A stretch of DNA of 64,000 nucleotides from Dermacentor variabilis. Its lineage: Eukaryota; Arthropoda; Arachnida; Ixodida; Ixodidae. Position 1 is the first letter of the stretch, and the number at the start of each line of letters is the position of its first letter. Below are positions 43,630-54,783 of this stretch, piece by piece. The notes beneath the pieces were generated by a model. It did not search any database, was not told where the DNA came from, and saw only the letters and a list, made by a program, of their open reading frames with translations. Position numbers and translations under genes: made by a program. Location: contig NW_027460291.1 of assembly GCF_050947875.1 (NCBI RefSeq), positions 28,395,589 to 28,459,588 of the forward strand, given 5' to 3'.

Positions 43630-44880
43630 CTAGTTTCCCGGTCGGGGGTGCGGCGAGTAGGTCGGAGAAGGAGCACGGCGTGACGGGGGCGAGCGAGATT
43701 GGCGGCGGGAGGGAGAAGGCGAGCGGGAGTAGTGGGGTCGTGTCAAAGGTGTCGCAGGGTCAGATGATGAAGCGGGCATAGAAGGGGCGAAGGAAAAGGA
43801 TGCGCTAGATGGGCGAGGGGGGTAATCAGGATAATAGCGCGTCAGAGAGGTCCAGCGGCTGCGGCAGTGGCGAGCGACATGTCCAATGCGTCGGCAGTTA
43901 AAACGAATGGGCTGGTCGTCCACGGTTCGCGATTCGGAGGGGTTGCGCTGTCCATCAGACGAGTAAGAAGAGCGCGGTGGGGACGTGCGTGGAGACAAAG
44001 GTTCCGTGCGTACGGAATGAATGGATTGCACGCCGACGTTGGACAACTCTTGACGAACGACGGCCTGGATCAAGGAGATTGTCACCGGAGAATGATGAGG
44101 TAACGGGAATGAAGGGGCCGGCGGTTGTGCCGCTTCAACCTCACGACGAATGATGCGGGTCAAGTTGTCACATCGCGACGGCTGGTGGAAGAGGTCCTCA
44201 CAGGATGACGTAGCAGCTGTGTTGGGAAGTCGCGTGATGTGCCGGGACACCCGGCGGCTTTCAGCATGCTCGAGACGGCGGCACTCCTTGAGGATGGTAT
44301 CGATGCTGGTGACGTTCGTAAACACCAGCGAATTGAAGGCGTCGTCAGCAATGCCTTTGAGGACGTGATTAACGTTATCGTCCTCAGTCATGTTCGGGTC
44401 AGCCTTGGCACAAAGGGCCAACACGTCGGGAATGTACGACACGTAGGACTCGGTCGACGTCTGTACACGTGTGGCAAGGGCTTTCTTGGCGTTGACTTGT
44501 CGACCAAACGGATTGCCAAAAAGGTCGCGTAGCTTGTCTTTGAAGAGATCCCAGCTCGAGATCTCCTCTTCGTGAGCCAGGAACCACGCCAATGGAGCTC
44601 CGTCGAGGTAGAAAAGTACGTTGGCAAGCATAATAGTCGGATCCCACCTGTGACTGGTGCTGACACGTTCGTATAAGCGGTGGCAGTCGTCAACATCAGG
44701 ACTGCCGACTCCGTTGAAAACACCAGAATCCCGAGGTGGGGAAACGGCGACGTAGGTCGGGGCTGCAGGCGGAGACGCTTGCGTAGATGAGGTGCCGCCA
44801 GCAGGAGCCAAGTTGCATTGTCGCCGTTGCGACCGCTGCGAAGCTCCATGGCGGGTACGGGGAACGTCCAACTCCACCAA
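43630..44880 (-). pseudogene. gag: Gypsy-II gag
   Basis: 416 residues. The capsid-like part has WDPTIMLANVLFYLDGAPLAW and ISSWDLFKDKLRDLFGNPFG. Near residue 325 is a zinc knuckle, FNCRRIGHVARHC, whose first Cys has become Arg (RFNC). Gypsy-III keeps Cys there. A Ser/Arg/Pro-rich tail follows. The likely true ATG (near 44849, MELRSGRNGD) is in another frame, so the N-terminal frame has shifted. The knuckle would bind the genomic RNA. Confidence 0.83.
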
Positions 44881-44885
44881 ATTAA

Positions 44886-45034
44886 TGTTACGTGAGGCTG
44901 AAGCCGAATACTATTTGCAATTTATTTACAGGTAAGCTCAAGGAGGCCAAAATGGCGACGCTATCTCAAAACCGGCACACACGTCGTCTTCGTCGTCCTC
45001 AGTGCAGCCAGGCTGTGGCGGCTCTTCCGTATCA
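44886..45034 (-). repeat. Gypsy-II 5' LTR
   Basis: TGTTACGTG to CCGTATCA on the plus strand, 149 bp. Followed at once by LINE B sequence (ATATCATATATAAAC). Confidence 0.88.
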
Positions 45035-46345
45035 ATATCATATATAAACACAGTGCTTTTCCTGGAATCACACAATGTGCTAACATACAGCATGGGTTTT
45101 GGTGTGGTTTTAGTACGACAATGCAGTTGAGTTTACGCACGATATTTTCCTTAACCTTGATGTTGGCAACCAGGTTAACGCTATCTTTACAAACTTCTCT
45201 AAAGCATTTGACACAGTATTACATTCTAAATTCCTTGCTAAACTTAACGCTGTACTAAATAATCCTCAGCTAATTGACCGGATTTCAAACTTTCTGTCAC
45301 TTCGTTCCCCGTTCGTTTCTTATAGCTCTACCGACTCTACTGCTATTGATGTGACAACTGGAGTGCCCCAGGGCTCCTTTCTTGGGCCACTGCTTTTTTT
45401 TTAATTTACATAAATTATTTGCCTGTTAACATCTCTTCTAACATTCATCTTTATGCTGATGATTGTGTTCTATATTAAGGTATTAACTCTTCTGATGATC
45501 ATTACCGCCTCCAAGAGTCATTTCTAGGTTTTGCACTTGGTGCAGCACCTGGCAAATGAACATTACGTTTGATAAAACTGTCCTTATGTCCTTCTGTAAA
45601 AATATGTTCCTTCTCTTTTTCATTACCCCTTGAATAACCGCGCTGCGTGTAGTGTATCTGGATGTCATTTTTACACATAGCATGTCATGGTCTGATTACT
45701 ATCATTGCATTTGTAACAAAGCACTGAATAAGTTAGGGTGCCTACGTTGTACACTGTCCAACTCTCCGAAAGATACTAAGTTACTTTTATATCAATCGCT
45801 AATCCATCCTATTTTTGACTACGCATATGTCGTTTGGAACCCTTATAAGCAGTGTGACATTACCTGGCTGCAAGCAGTTTAGAAAAAAAACCTTTGATTT
45901 ATATGTCACCATTATGATCGTGAGTTTCCATCCTCTTCTGTACTTCGTTCCTTGAATTTAACTTCGGTCTATTCACGTTGCCGCACAGCATCCTTAGATT
46001 TCTTGCACAGCATCGTAAATTGTTCTGTTACACTTAAAAAAACTATACTAACCTCGCGCCAGAGTCATCTACGAGACGACATCACAACTTGATGCCCTAC
46101 TTGGCACGCCACTAATATGTTTAAATTCAGCTTTTTCCTCATCTTACCGGTTCCTCACCTGGGTCCATTCGCTCATGCTCAACCCGAAGTTTTGTATCTG
46201 CCATCCAAGAGAAATGGTCCTAGTACATCATCCTCAAGTTGTATCATACTTTTCTGTGTATAATTTTTCTCTGTTAATAAACTCCTGCTATAGAGCTTAT
46301 TGCGCTCCAGTATGTAAAAACAAACAAATAAATGAATAAATAAAT
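45035..46345 (+). pseudogene. LINE B: RT C-terminal half and tail
   Basis: IQHGFW near 45087, then FTNFSKAFDTVLHSKFLAKL (motif A, about 45185-45250), TGVPQGSFLGPLLF (motif B, about 45355-45400) and LYADDCVLY (motif C, about 45450-45475), each in a different frame or past stops. Thumb-type sequence IFDYAYVVWNPYKQ lies at 45800-45850. A short (AAAT)n-like tail at 46318-46345 ends the element. It completes the RT cut at 38639. Confidence 0.8.
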
Positions 46346-46666
46346 GCGACTTCATTTTATTGATGAAGCCATGAACGCAGAAATGCCTGATAATACTTTG
46401 TTAAAGCTCAAGCTGATGTCTTGTTTAGTGCTTTTCTTTTTGGTGGAGTTTAATTTGGTGGTCATTGATGCTTGTGCATGTTGATATAGTGCCTGCCAAT
46501 GAGGGCAAAAGCTGATTTCGTTATGATTATGGCATGCAGTTTCTCAGTTCCAAGCCCTGCTGCTCTTTCTTTTTAGCATAGCTTCCTCCAGTTGCAGCAA
46601 TAATATAAAGTTAATGTGTGCTGGGCCAATGTGCAGACATGTCTGCGCTCTTGCGTGTCATCATAT
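46346..46666. other. Spacer between LINE B and Gypsy-III
   Basis: I recognise nothing in this 320-bp stretch. It is probably older host DNA. Confidence 0.5.
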
Positions 46667-46813
46667 TGCTACGGAACAGCCGCCACAGTGTGGCTGCACT
46701 GAGGAGGAGAAAGACGACGTGGGCCCGCTTAATATAGCGTCGCCATTTTGGCTTTCCCTTAGCGTCCCTGTAGATAGATTGTATATAGCATTAGGCTTCA
46801 GCTACACGTAACA
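46667..46813 (+). repeat. Gypsy-III 5' LTR
   Basis: Reverse complement of the Gypsy-II LTR with moderate divergence. Ends TGCTACGG and CGTAACA. Confidence 0.83.
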
Positions 46814-46849
46814 TTAATTTGGTGGAGGTGGACGTTCCCCGTACCCGTC

Positions 46850-48066
46850 ATGGAGCTTCGCCGCGGTCGCAACGGCGACAGTGCAACTTCGGCTGCTGCT
46901 GGCGGCACTTCATCTACACAACCGTCTCCGCCTGCAGCCCCGACCTACGTCGCCGTTTCCCCTCCTCGGGACCCTCGTGTTTTCAACGGAGTCGGCAGTC
47001 CTGATGTTGATGACTGGCTCCGCTATACGAACGTGTCAGCACCAGTCACAGGTGGGATCCGACTATTATGCTTGCGAACGTTCTTTTTTACCTCGACGGA
47101 GCTCCACTTGCATGGATCCAGACTCACGAAGAGGAGATCTCGAGCTGGGACCTCTTCAAAGAGAAGCTGCGCGACCTTTTTGGCAATCCGTTCGGTCGCC
47201 AAGTCAATGCCAAGACAGCCCTTTCCACACGTGTACAGACGTCGACCGAGTCCTACGTGTCGTACATTCTCGACGTCTTAACCCCTTGTGCCAAGGCTCA
47301 CCCGACCATGTCTGAGGACGATAAGGTTAATCACGTCCTCAAAGGCATTGCTGACGACGCCTTCATTTTACTGGTGTTAACGAACGTCACGAGCATCGAT
47401 ACGATCCTCAAGGAGTGCCGCCATCTCAAGCATGCTAAAAGCCGCCGGGTATCCCAGCACATCACGCGACTTCCCAACACAGCTGCTACGTCATCCTGTG
47501 AGGACCTCTTCCACCAGCCGTCGCCATGTGACAACTTGACCCGCATCATTCGTCGTGAGGTTGAAGCGTCACAACCGGCGGCTCCTTCATTCCCGTCACC
47601 TGATCATTCTCCGGTGACAAACTCCTTGATCCAGGCCGTCGTCCATCAAGAGTTGTCCAACGTCGGCCTGCACTTCATTCGTTCCGTAGGCTCGGGACCT
47701 CTCTCTCCACGCAAGGCCCCACCGCGCCCTTCTTACTCTTATGGACAGCGCAACCCCTCCGAATGGCGAACCGCGGACGACAAGCCGATCTGTTTCAACT
47801 GCCGACGCATTGGACATGTCGCTCGCCACTGCCGCAGCCGCTGGACTTCTCCGACACGCTATTCTCCTAATTACCACACTCGCCCCTCTAGTGCATCCTT
47901 TTCCTTCGCCCCTTCTACGCCCGCTCCTTCATCTGACCCTGCGACACCTTTGACACGACCCCGCTATTCCCGCTTGCCCTCTCCCTCCTGCCGCCAATCT
48001 CGTTCGCCCCCGTTTCGCCGTGCTCTTTCTCCGACCTACTCGCTGCATCCCAGACCGGAAAACTAG
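46850..48066 (+). pseudogene. gag: Gypsy-III gag
   Basis: ATG at 46850 starts MELRRGRNGD and runs to GSPDVDDWL, where a shift near 47020 loses the frame. The rest continues from 47060 (WDPTIMLANVLFYLDGAP) to 48066. The zinc knuckle CFNCRRIGHVARHC keeps all ligands, unlike Gypsy-II. A Ser/Pro/Arg-rich tail ends the protein. The N-terminal frame here is better preserved than in Gypsy-II, so the pair shows independent damage. Confidence 0.83.
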
Positions 48067-48095
48067 ACAGTGCAGCTTCTGGAGGTGAAGCTGCA

Positions 48096-48393
48096 ATGAC
48101 GACATTAGCACGAAATCCTCGCTTCACATTACCCACGAACAAGAATCTTTTGGACGTTCTCGTCGACAATGTACGTACCTGCGTGCGCGTTGATTGACAC
48201 CGGGGCGCATGTGTCCATTATGAGTGCTGCTCTTCGCCGTCGGCTCAAGAAAGTTCTGACTCCCGCCCCGAAACGAGTTGTACAAGTCGCCGACGGAGGG
48301 ACTGTCTCTATTGTTGGCATGTGCTCTGCCCGACTCACCATTGCTGACAGACACACCGTCGTTCTCTTCACCGTCATCGAGCACTGCCCTTGT
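48096..48393 (+). pseudogene. pol: Gypsy-III protease fragment
   Basis: TTLARNPRFTLPTNKNLL opens as in Gypsy-II. A shift near 48170 is followed by CALIDTGAHVSIM, the aspartic protease site, and GMCSARLTIADRHT. The element is cut at 48393, leaving only the protease. Confidence 0.82.
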
Positions 48394-48640
48394 TGAGAAT
48401 TGGTAGCGACCGTCGCGCGTTTCCTGCAACCATGGTTGGGGGCCCGGCGACACACCGAGAGGGAGGCGGCGAACGAACGAGGGGGCGCCCCGCTTGGCTG
48501 GTGTCCCGACCGGCGCCTCGACCCGCAACCTGATCTGTGCTCCGTGTTTTCGGCGGACCGCCTGCTGGGCGCTTATGGCCGGCGCTTCCGAGAAGGACGT
48601 AGGCGTCGGTGCGGCCAACGGACAACTCGTACTTCTGGCA
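48394..48640. other. GC-rich orphan segment between Gypsy-III and LINE D
   Basis: About 250 bp of very GC-rich sequence with sharp edges to AT-richer LINE D. It matches nothing else in the window. One plus-strand frame reads through it into LINE D ORF1 (48494-48913), but no domain is visible in the GC-rich part. It could be a 5' leader of LINE D, a filler acquired at a breakpoint, or host DNA. Confidence 0.5.
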
Positions 48641-48653
48641 GTAATGTCAAGGT

Positions 48654-49090
48654 GTGACGAAGCTGAAAACAGAATGCCATGGTGCAATCTGTTGTTGTTT
48701 GGAATCCCGGACGAGGATAAAGAGAGTTGGTCGACTACAGAAAGAAAAATTATTGCCCTATGCTCAGATAAGTTGGAAATCACAACTGCCGGTTCTCAGT
48801 TTGAACGTGTGCACCGGCTGGGAAAATTTGCTTCAAATAAATCAAGACCAATAATTGCCAAGTTTACGTCTTTAAGGATAAGCAGGAAATTCTCACTAGT
48901 GCACATAAGCTGAAAAATACTGGGATCTCTATTGGAGAAGACTTTTCGCTAGCTACTCGACAGGCACGTAAGAAATTGCTTCAATTTGCCAGACAACGTA
49001 ATTGTTCCTTACAAACTGAATGTCGACAAACTTCGTATCGATAATACCACGTGTATTTACGACAGTTGTTCCGATTCCGTAGTACCTGCT
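48654..49090 (+). pseudogene. LINE D ORF1, RRM-like part
   Basis: CNLLLFGIPDEDKESWS, then FERVHRLGKFASNKSRPI and IIAKF match the LINE A ORF1 block (NLVFFGLTDRE, THRLGKFK, RPIIVKL). A shift near 48880 breaks it, and decayed ORF1 C-terminal sequence continues to about 49090. The N-terminal coiled coil is missing. Confidence 0.72.
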
Positions 49091-49149
49091 CGATAGCTAG
49101 TTGCCGACGTACACAGTGCTAAAGTCCATCGGCTATCAACTACACGTGC

Positions 49150-50014
49150 GCCTTCACTTTCAGTATCATTTACTAACATCCACAGTCTGTTGCCAAAACG
49201 TGTCCTGCTTGAATCATATCTTGAAGATAGCATGTCTGATGCTGTATTGCTAGCCGAGACCTGGCTTAATGCAGATGTAGGTGACTCCGAGTTATTTCAT
49301 ACTTCTAATCAGTACGCCATTTATAGCCATGATCGTTCACATAAGAAGGGGGGCGGAGTGTCGGTGGCCATCAATAAACCTATTCCTTCTTTTCTCGTTG
49401 ACACTGACACTGCGCTTGATGTAGTTTGGGTGGCTTGTCCTACATTATACGGGAAGTTACTGACGGGCGTTTGTTATCGCCCACCTTCCGCTGACCGCTT
49501 GTTCGTGTCCGATCTTCATAAAAGTATTACCAGGGCCCTTGAACAGTGTCCCACTAATAAAATCTACCTATTTGGGGATTTTGATTTCCCTGATATTAAT
49601 TGGTCTCGCTTGTCTTCATCGAGCATTGATTCAGGTGATTTTATTGAGCTGTGTTTAGAGTTCAATCTTACGCAAATTGTTTCTGAGCCTACCCGCGGTA
49701 CTAGCATATTAGATCTTATTCTCGCAACAAAGCCACATAGCATAAGCCCTGTCATGCAACTTGATGGCTTTAGTGACCATAACCTACTGCAGTTCTCAAT
49801 TTATATTCCACTGAAATTCGCTGGTGCTGAACGTAAGATTATCGGGGATTATAGCAAAGCAAATTACGAACAAATGAACAATGAACTTGAGGTTTTCTTT
49901 CAGAAAACGTTTCTTCCATCATTTACAAATAATTCTGTTGAAGTGAATTGGAATTCATTTAGAAATATTGTCACTCCTAGTAGACAAATATGTGCCACTA
50001 CTCACTATATCTAA
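49150..50014 (+). pseudogene. LINE D ORF2, APE-like endonuclease
   Basis: LLAETWLNADVGD (metal-binding Glu), GGGVSVAINKP, GVCYRPPSADR, YLFGDFDFPDINW (catalytic Asp; the usual Asn is Asp in this copy) and FSDHNLLQFSI (Asp-His) form a nearly complete endonuclease. The conventional GDFN reads GDFD here, which may reduce activity. The frame ends at 50014 while the linker continues in other frames. Confidence 0.85.
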
Positions 50015-51890
50015 TGACAAACGTAACCCATGGTTTAATAAATCCCTTAGATCACTCCGAAATAAAAAGAAAAGCTTCTGCTAAACGGCTATCATGTCCC
50101 TTGGCATGGTCTAAATATAAGGATTGTTTAAAATCTTACTGCCTAGCAATATGTGAAGCCAAAAAGTAGTATTTTTCCAAAGATCTGTCCTCACTTCTAC
50201 ACACTAACCCTAGAAAGTTTTGGCAAGCTATCTCTCCTGATCGTGACAATAATACAGTAACATTACATGACGCTGACAATGTTCCTGTCCCTGCATCTGA
50301 GTGGGCTTCAACTTTCAATTCGTTCTTTAGCTCTGTGTTCACCAATGAAGACTGCTCCTTCGTTCCCTGTGTCTCCGACCTTCATTATCGCTTCATGTCC
50401 CCTATAAATATTAATGTTGAAGGCATTTCAAAACTAATACGCGATCTAAAGGTGTCTACATCATGTGGCATTGACAATATTAATTCTAAAATTCTAAAGA
50501 ACACGTCAGCTATATCCAGTCAGATTTTGTACTACATCTTTCGGCAGTCTTTATCAACAGGTCTTCTTCCTGCTGACTGGAAGATAGGCAAAGTTATTCC
50601 TATATTTAAAGATGGAAACAGACACTCACCTGGTAACTACCGTCCCATTTCACTAACATGCATTTGTTGTAAGCTTCTCGAGCACATCATTGCCTCCCAT
50701 TTATCCCACCATCTTGAATCTAATAACTTTTTCTTTCAAAATCAACATGGTTTCCGTAAAGCGTTGTCTTGTGACACCCAACTATTGGAATTTACGTCAG
50801 ATTTACATTATGGCATGAATAACAGCAAAATTATTGATTGCATCTTTCTCGACTATGCAAAAGCCTTTGACAGAGTTGCTCACTATCGTCTAATAGCTAA
50901 ATTAACTGCTCTTAGGATTGACTCATTAACATTATCTTGGCTTCGCAATTCTTATCTAATCGGCACCAGTTCGTATCTGTGAATAACTTTAGCTCCTCCA
51001 CGTCTGTTGTAACGTCAGGTGTACCCCAGGGTAGTGTGCTAGGCCCTCTTCTTTTCCTAATTTTTATAAATGATTTACCGAGCAACATTTCCTCCTGCAT
51101 ACGACTTTTTGCGGATGATTGCGTCATTTACAGAACGATTAACTGTCATGATGATCACCTAGCTTTGCAAAATGACCTTCACCTAGTTAATCTGTGGTGC
51201 GACCGTTGGCAAATGACACTTAACACATCGAAGTGCTGTGTTCTTTCCTTCACTCGTACGAAATCATATCCTAAGTTTCCTTACAAAATCTTCTCGTCGG
51301 AAGTTTCCTGTGACTCTACTTACAAATATCTTGCCGTTTATTTTTGTACTAACCTAGCCTGGGAGCTTTCACATCGAGAAGATATGCGGTAAAGCTAACA
51401 GAACTTTAGGGTTTTTACGTCGTCATCTGCACCTCTCGCCATCCACCATCCGTCAACAGGCCTACCAAGCTTTTGTACGCCCTCAACTTGAATATGCTTC
51501 ATCGATCTGGTCTCCTCATCAACAATACCTAATAGATAAATTGGAATCCATCCAAAATCGTGCTGCCCGCTTTATAACTTCTAACTACAGTCGTCAATCT
51601 AGCATTACCCAAATTAAGCGCGATGTTCCCCTGCCGGACTTGCATTCCTGCCGCTCTGTTGCTCTCCTATGCCTCTCATAAATACTACTATAATTCATGG
51701 TCCAGCCGCTTGTCGCTTGAAACTCCTTCTCGCACATCTGCTCGACTTTATAATCATCTCAGTTTCAGGCGCATTTTTGGCCGCACACAGTCATTCAATA
51801 AATCTGCATTACCGCGCGCCATCGCACTATGGAATAGACTTTCAAATAATATTGTCTCAATAAAAGATCCTGCCAAATTTCGTTAACATT
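50015..51890 (+). pseudogene. LINE D ORF2, reverse transcriptase
   Basis: 50335-50982 holds STSCGIDNINSKILKN, PIFKDGNRHSPGNYRPIS, NQHGFRKALSCDTQLLEF and motif A IFLDYAKAFDRVAH. After a shift near 50950, 50937-51392 has motif B SGVPQGSVLGPLLF and an intact FADDC motif C. 51394-51680 carries the thumb (FVRPQLEYASSIWSPHQQ, ESIQNRAARFI) in a further frame, and 51623-51886 the C-terminal end (SALPRAIALWNRLSNNI). It is the best preserved CR1-like RT here apart from its frameshifts. Confidence 0.86.
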
Positions 51891-52131
51891 TGGAATTTCA
51901 CATGTTCGCTTGACTTTGTTGTACGACTTTGTATTGTTATTGGACTGTTTTCCATTGTATTTCCTTGAATTTGTATGTATTTTTTCCAATGTTTAACAGT
52001 GTTCCTTTTTTTTCCAATGTACAAACTTATTTGTTTCTCTTACTATGTAGTTCCCTTCTTTGCGTTAAATATTTGTCATCTCTGTGTAGCCCCCCCTTAC
52101 TCACTGCTCTTCCGAGCCTGTAGGGTAAACT

Positions 52132-52134
52132 GAA

Positions 52135-52181
<47 letters not shown>

Positions 52182-52199
52182 AAATAAATAAATAAATAA
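52132..52199 (+). repeat. (AAAT)n tail of LINE D
   Basis: About 17 units of AAAT-type repeat closing LINE D. Confidence 0.9.
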
Positions 52200-52334
52200 G
52201 TATGCCTGTTTTAAACGTGATCAGTGATACATGCTTGACAAAAAAGCTATTTGCTTGTTGTTGGTGTTGTAGACAAAAGTAATGTTCGATGGCTTGGCAA
52301 GAGAACAATAATTCATTAGTGAAAGTCAGCATCT

Positions 52335-52920
52335 AGAATCTGCGCCAGAGTATGCTTATCTAGGTCAAGTTATTCACAAGGGAGCCCGGTTATGCGAAGA
52401 AAATTTACAGAAAAACAACATTGGTCGGAGCGCATACAGTTGGCATTACCAAATCAATGACTGGAGGCTTAACGCTATCCTTGAATCGTCTTTGAAAAGA
52501 AAAGTGCACAATCACTGCGTCGTACTTGTACTAACATAAGGGAAAGAAACTTGGAGGTTAACAAAGAAGCCTGAGAAGGTTTATGCACGACGAGTGATGC
52601 AACGAAAGATCTTAAGTGTAATGTTAATAGACAGGAAGACAGCAGTGTGGAATAAATAGGAAAATGAGGTAGCTGATATTTTCGTTCAAAAAAAAAGAAA
52701 AAATAATGGACCTTGGGAGGTCAAACAATGCCAAGCGCAGAGAGTAATTGGTGGTCTATTAGTTAGAAAATAGATGCCAAGGGAAGCGAGTTTCTGTCAA
52801 GAAAGGCAGAAAATTAGGTAGTGTGAAATTTGGAAATTCACAGGCATAAGATGGCGTCAGCCGGTGTAAGACAAGTGTAATCGGGCATCATTCGGTGTCT
52901 TCGTTCTGCAGTGAACTTGT
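52335..52920 (+). pseudogene. RTE-like LINE reverse transcriptase C-terminal remnant
   Basis: One frame reads PEYAYLGQVIHKGARLCEEN, SSLKRKVHNHCVVLVLT, ETWRLTKKPEK, RRVMQRKILSVMLIDRK and, after stops, KFTGIRWRQP. This order (YLGQ…SLKRKV…C..PVLTYG.ETW…R.M.RR.LGI…) is the C-terminal part of RTE-type RTs that is common in ticks, and KFTGIRWRQ matches the 3' end seen reversed near 15100. Scattered stops show decay. Confidence 0.7.
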
Positions 52921-54206
52921 TTTATGTGGAAGTGTCAAATCCATATTCACGCATGAGCAGTTATTGCTTACAAAGAAATGCGGTGTTCTCTGTCGTATTG
53001 CTCATGACTGCGCCATTATGTTGCCATGCTTTGCACTTTTGTGCCATGGCAACAACCATGAGCACTTAGTTTAAAAAATATTTTTAAATCTTTAAAAGGC
53101 CAGTCTCAAGCAAAAGACACCATGCAAGGTTGCACCAACATTGCCCAAGAAAACAGCTATACTTTGAAGTCATGGTTTTTTCTCATAATACTCAACTCAT
53201 TTTGGGTTGAAAAGCAGATTGCTACCATACTATCCACAGGTGATACATCTTTCCCTGAGCATTACATTTTTCTTGCCGCTAGAAATGCTTATCGTCAGTG
53301 CTCTTATGTTCTCACGTCTTATCTAAAGAAACAGCAGTCACAACGTTTACCGCAATACATAAAATTGCAGCCTCATCACAGGTGATTTAAAGGGATGTTA
53401 AGCAGTTATGATTGTTCAGACAGTTGCTGAGAATTGGCATGCGGCACTTCAAAGCACCTTAAGGAACATGAAAGAAAGTAATAATTTGCGATTTTTAGCA
53501 TAAGTGCCGAGAGTTACAAATTCTGAAATGTACAAAATATTCAACTGGCTCCTCTTTCCGACTTTTGTAAGTCAGGCAATGCAAAAAAATTATCACGCAG
53601 ATTTATTAGCATCAGTACTAGCCATCGGGATGCCAACGCTATGTGGAAAAACAGTAGCTCTGCAAATGTGAGATTGGGCAAATTCCTATTGTGCAGGGAG
53701 AATTAGTTTTTACTCACTGCAGCAGGCACATGGTTAGTTCTTTACTGCATTTTTAGGCTCGAGAAGCAATAGTTGTCAGGTCACGAAGCAGGCAGAAACA
53801 TCCTCATAATTAATGCGTTCGACCAGATTTTCTGTGCAATCAAGCTTTTCTAGTGAGCATTCAACAGGCCATATAGCTTCCACATACTTTGGTGAGTTCC
53901 TGTACAGTCGGTCAATACACATCAGTCCATATAAATGTTTAACAAGGTAAGAGAACTCTTAAATTTTAGAGCTTCAGAAAGAGCCTTCGAGAAAGAGCTT
54001 AGTGCATGATTACTCCCCGATGACACTTGCATTCACTAATTATTGATTGTTTGTTTCAATTACATCTGTATGTTTGCATAATCCTAAGCTAACCAAGAGT
54101 TCATATTGTAATGTGGTAGTCACTGTGACGAACGCAGTAGCGAAACTGTAAATGGCGAAACTAAATCTTCATTGGGTGAACTTGTGCCCTCAAAAGGAAG
54201 TTACAC
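52921..54206. other. No gene recognised
   Basis: AT-rich. One frame at 53122-53385 (87 residues) has no recognisable domain. I see no repeat structure. Confidence 0.5.
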
Positions 54207-54540
54207 TTGAAGCACAACGACAGCGTTGAACACAGTCGGCGGTCTGTCGGAAACCCGATCAGCGTGTCAAGCGTGTCGGCTTTATTACATCAGTCGTCGA
54301 ATGTTCCAGAGCAATCGCTGGGACCCGCGTGTCCTCCACAAAGTTCTACACTATTCACGTCACGCATACATGCAATCAGATTGCACAAAGTTCGGTGACA
54401 GCATACAGCGGATGGAACTATCGATAACATTCCAGAAACTTCCGATACATGCAGGCGCGTCATCCGCTGTGCGATAACATTTGTTAGGTGGTGAAACGTG
54501 GTCGCCCGATAAAGATAAACAAGCACACGTGTCAATATAG
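54207..54540. repeat. Probable tick interspersed repeat
   Basis: The stretch with GTCAAGCGTGTCGGC, GTCGAATGTTCCAGAG, ATCGATAACATTCCAGAAAC and GTGGTCGCCCGATAAAG resembles a repeat I remember as frequent in tick genomes, possibly an LTR. Only one copy is present here, so the window itself cannot confirm it. Confidence 0.35.
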
Positions 54541-54589
54541 ATACGATTCGTGCTAATGCTTATGCGGCTTCGTCATTCCAATGAACAGA

Positions 54590-54783
54590 TACTGTTATAA
54601 TTTTTGTTACTGAAATTCTGTTCTCTTGTGCGAAATGTATGTATGTTTTATATGTATTCATTTGTACTGATTATAAGCGCTGATATAACTGTGGGGTCTG
54701 GGACCTCTGTTAGGAGTTCGTGCCTTTAGTTCCAGTTTCCCTTCTGCTCGGAGAAGAAATAAAGTTGTTTCATTCATTCATTC
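54590..54783 (+). mobile_element. Probable LINE 3' end with (CATT)n tail
   Basis: TGGGGTCTGGGACCTC, AATAAAGTTGTTT and a short CATTCATTCATTC tail (54768-54783) look like a LINE 3' UTR with simple-repeat tail. No coding part is attached. Confidence 0.45.

Larger units (their letters stand above)
38640..45034 (-). mobile_element. Gypsy-II, LTR retrotransposon inserted in LINE B
   Basis: Two 149-bp LTRs bound a minus-strand gag-protease-RT-RNase H-integrase set in Gypsy order. The LTRs differ at about 9 of 149 positions, so it is older than Gypsy-I. It splits LINE B between LEH and the following RT residues. It is itself split by a mariner (39238-40555). I could not identify an exact target duplication. 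Gypsy-III is a relative in opposite orientation. Confidence 0.9.
46667..48393 (+). mobile_element. Gypsy-III, truncated relative of Gypsy-II
   Basis: It begins with a 147-bp LTR (TGCTACGG to CACGTAACA), then gag and the protease start in the same order as Gypsy-II but on the plus strand. It stops at 48393 just after the protease (FTVIEHCPC), with no RT, integrase or 3' LTR. With Gypsy-II it forms an inverted repeat with arms of about 1.7 kb and a 1.6-kb spacer. Confidence 0.85.
48641..52200 (+). mobile_element. LINE D, CR1/L2-like non-LTR retrotransposon, 5'-truncated
   Basis: It starts inside ORF1 and continues through endonuclease, RT and an (AAAT)n tail. It has the same domain set and tail as LINE A but is clearly diverged. 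Several stops and shifts inactivate it. Confidence 0.83.

Noticed and set aside
48124..48783. 219-residue minus-strand frame across Gypsy-III, the GC-rich segment and LINE D
   Set aside because: It crosses three unrelated sequence blocks and lies opposite the protease and ORF1 coding frames, so it is a chance frame.
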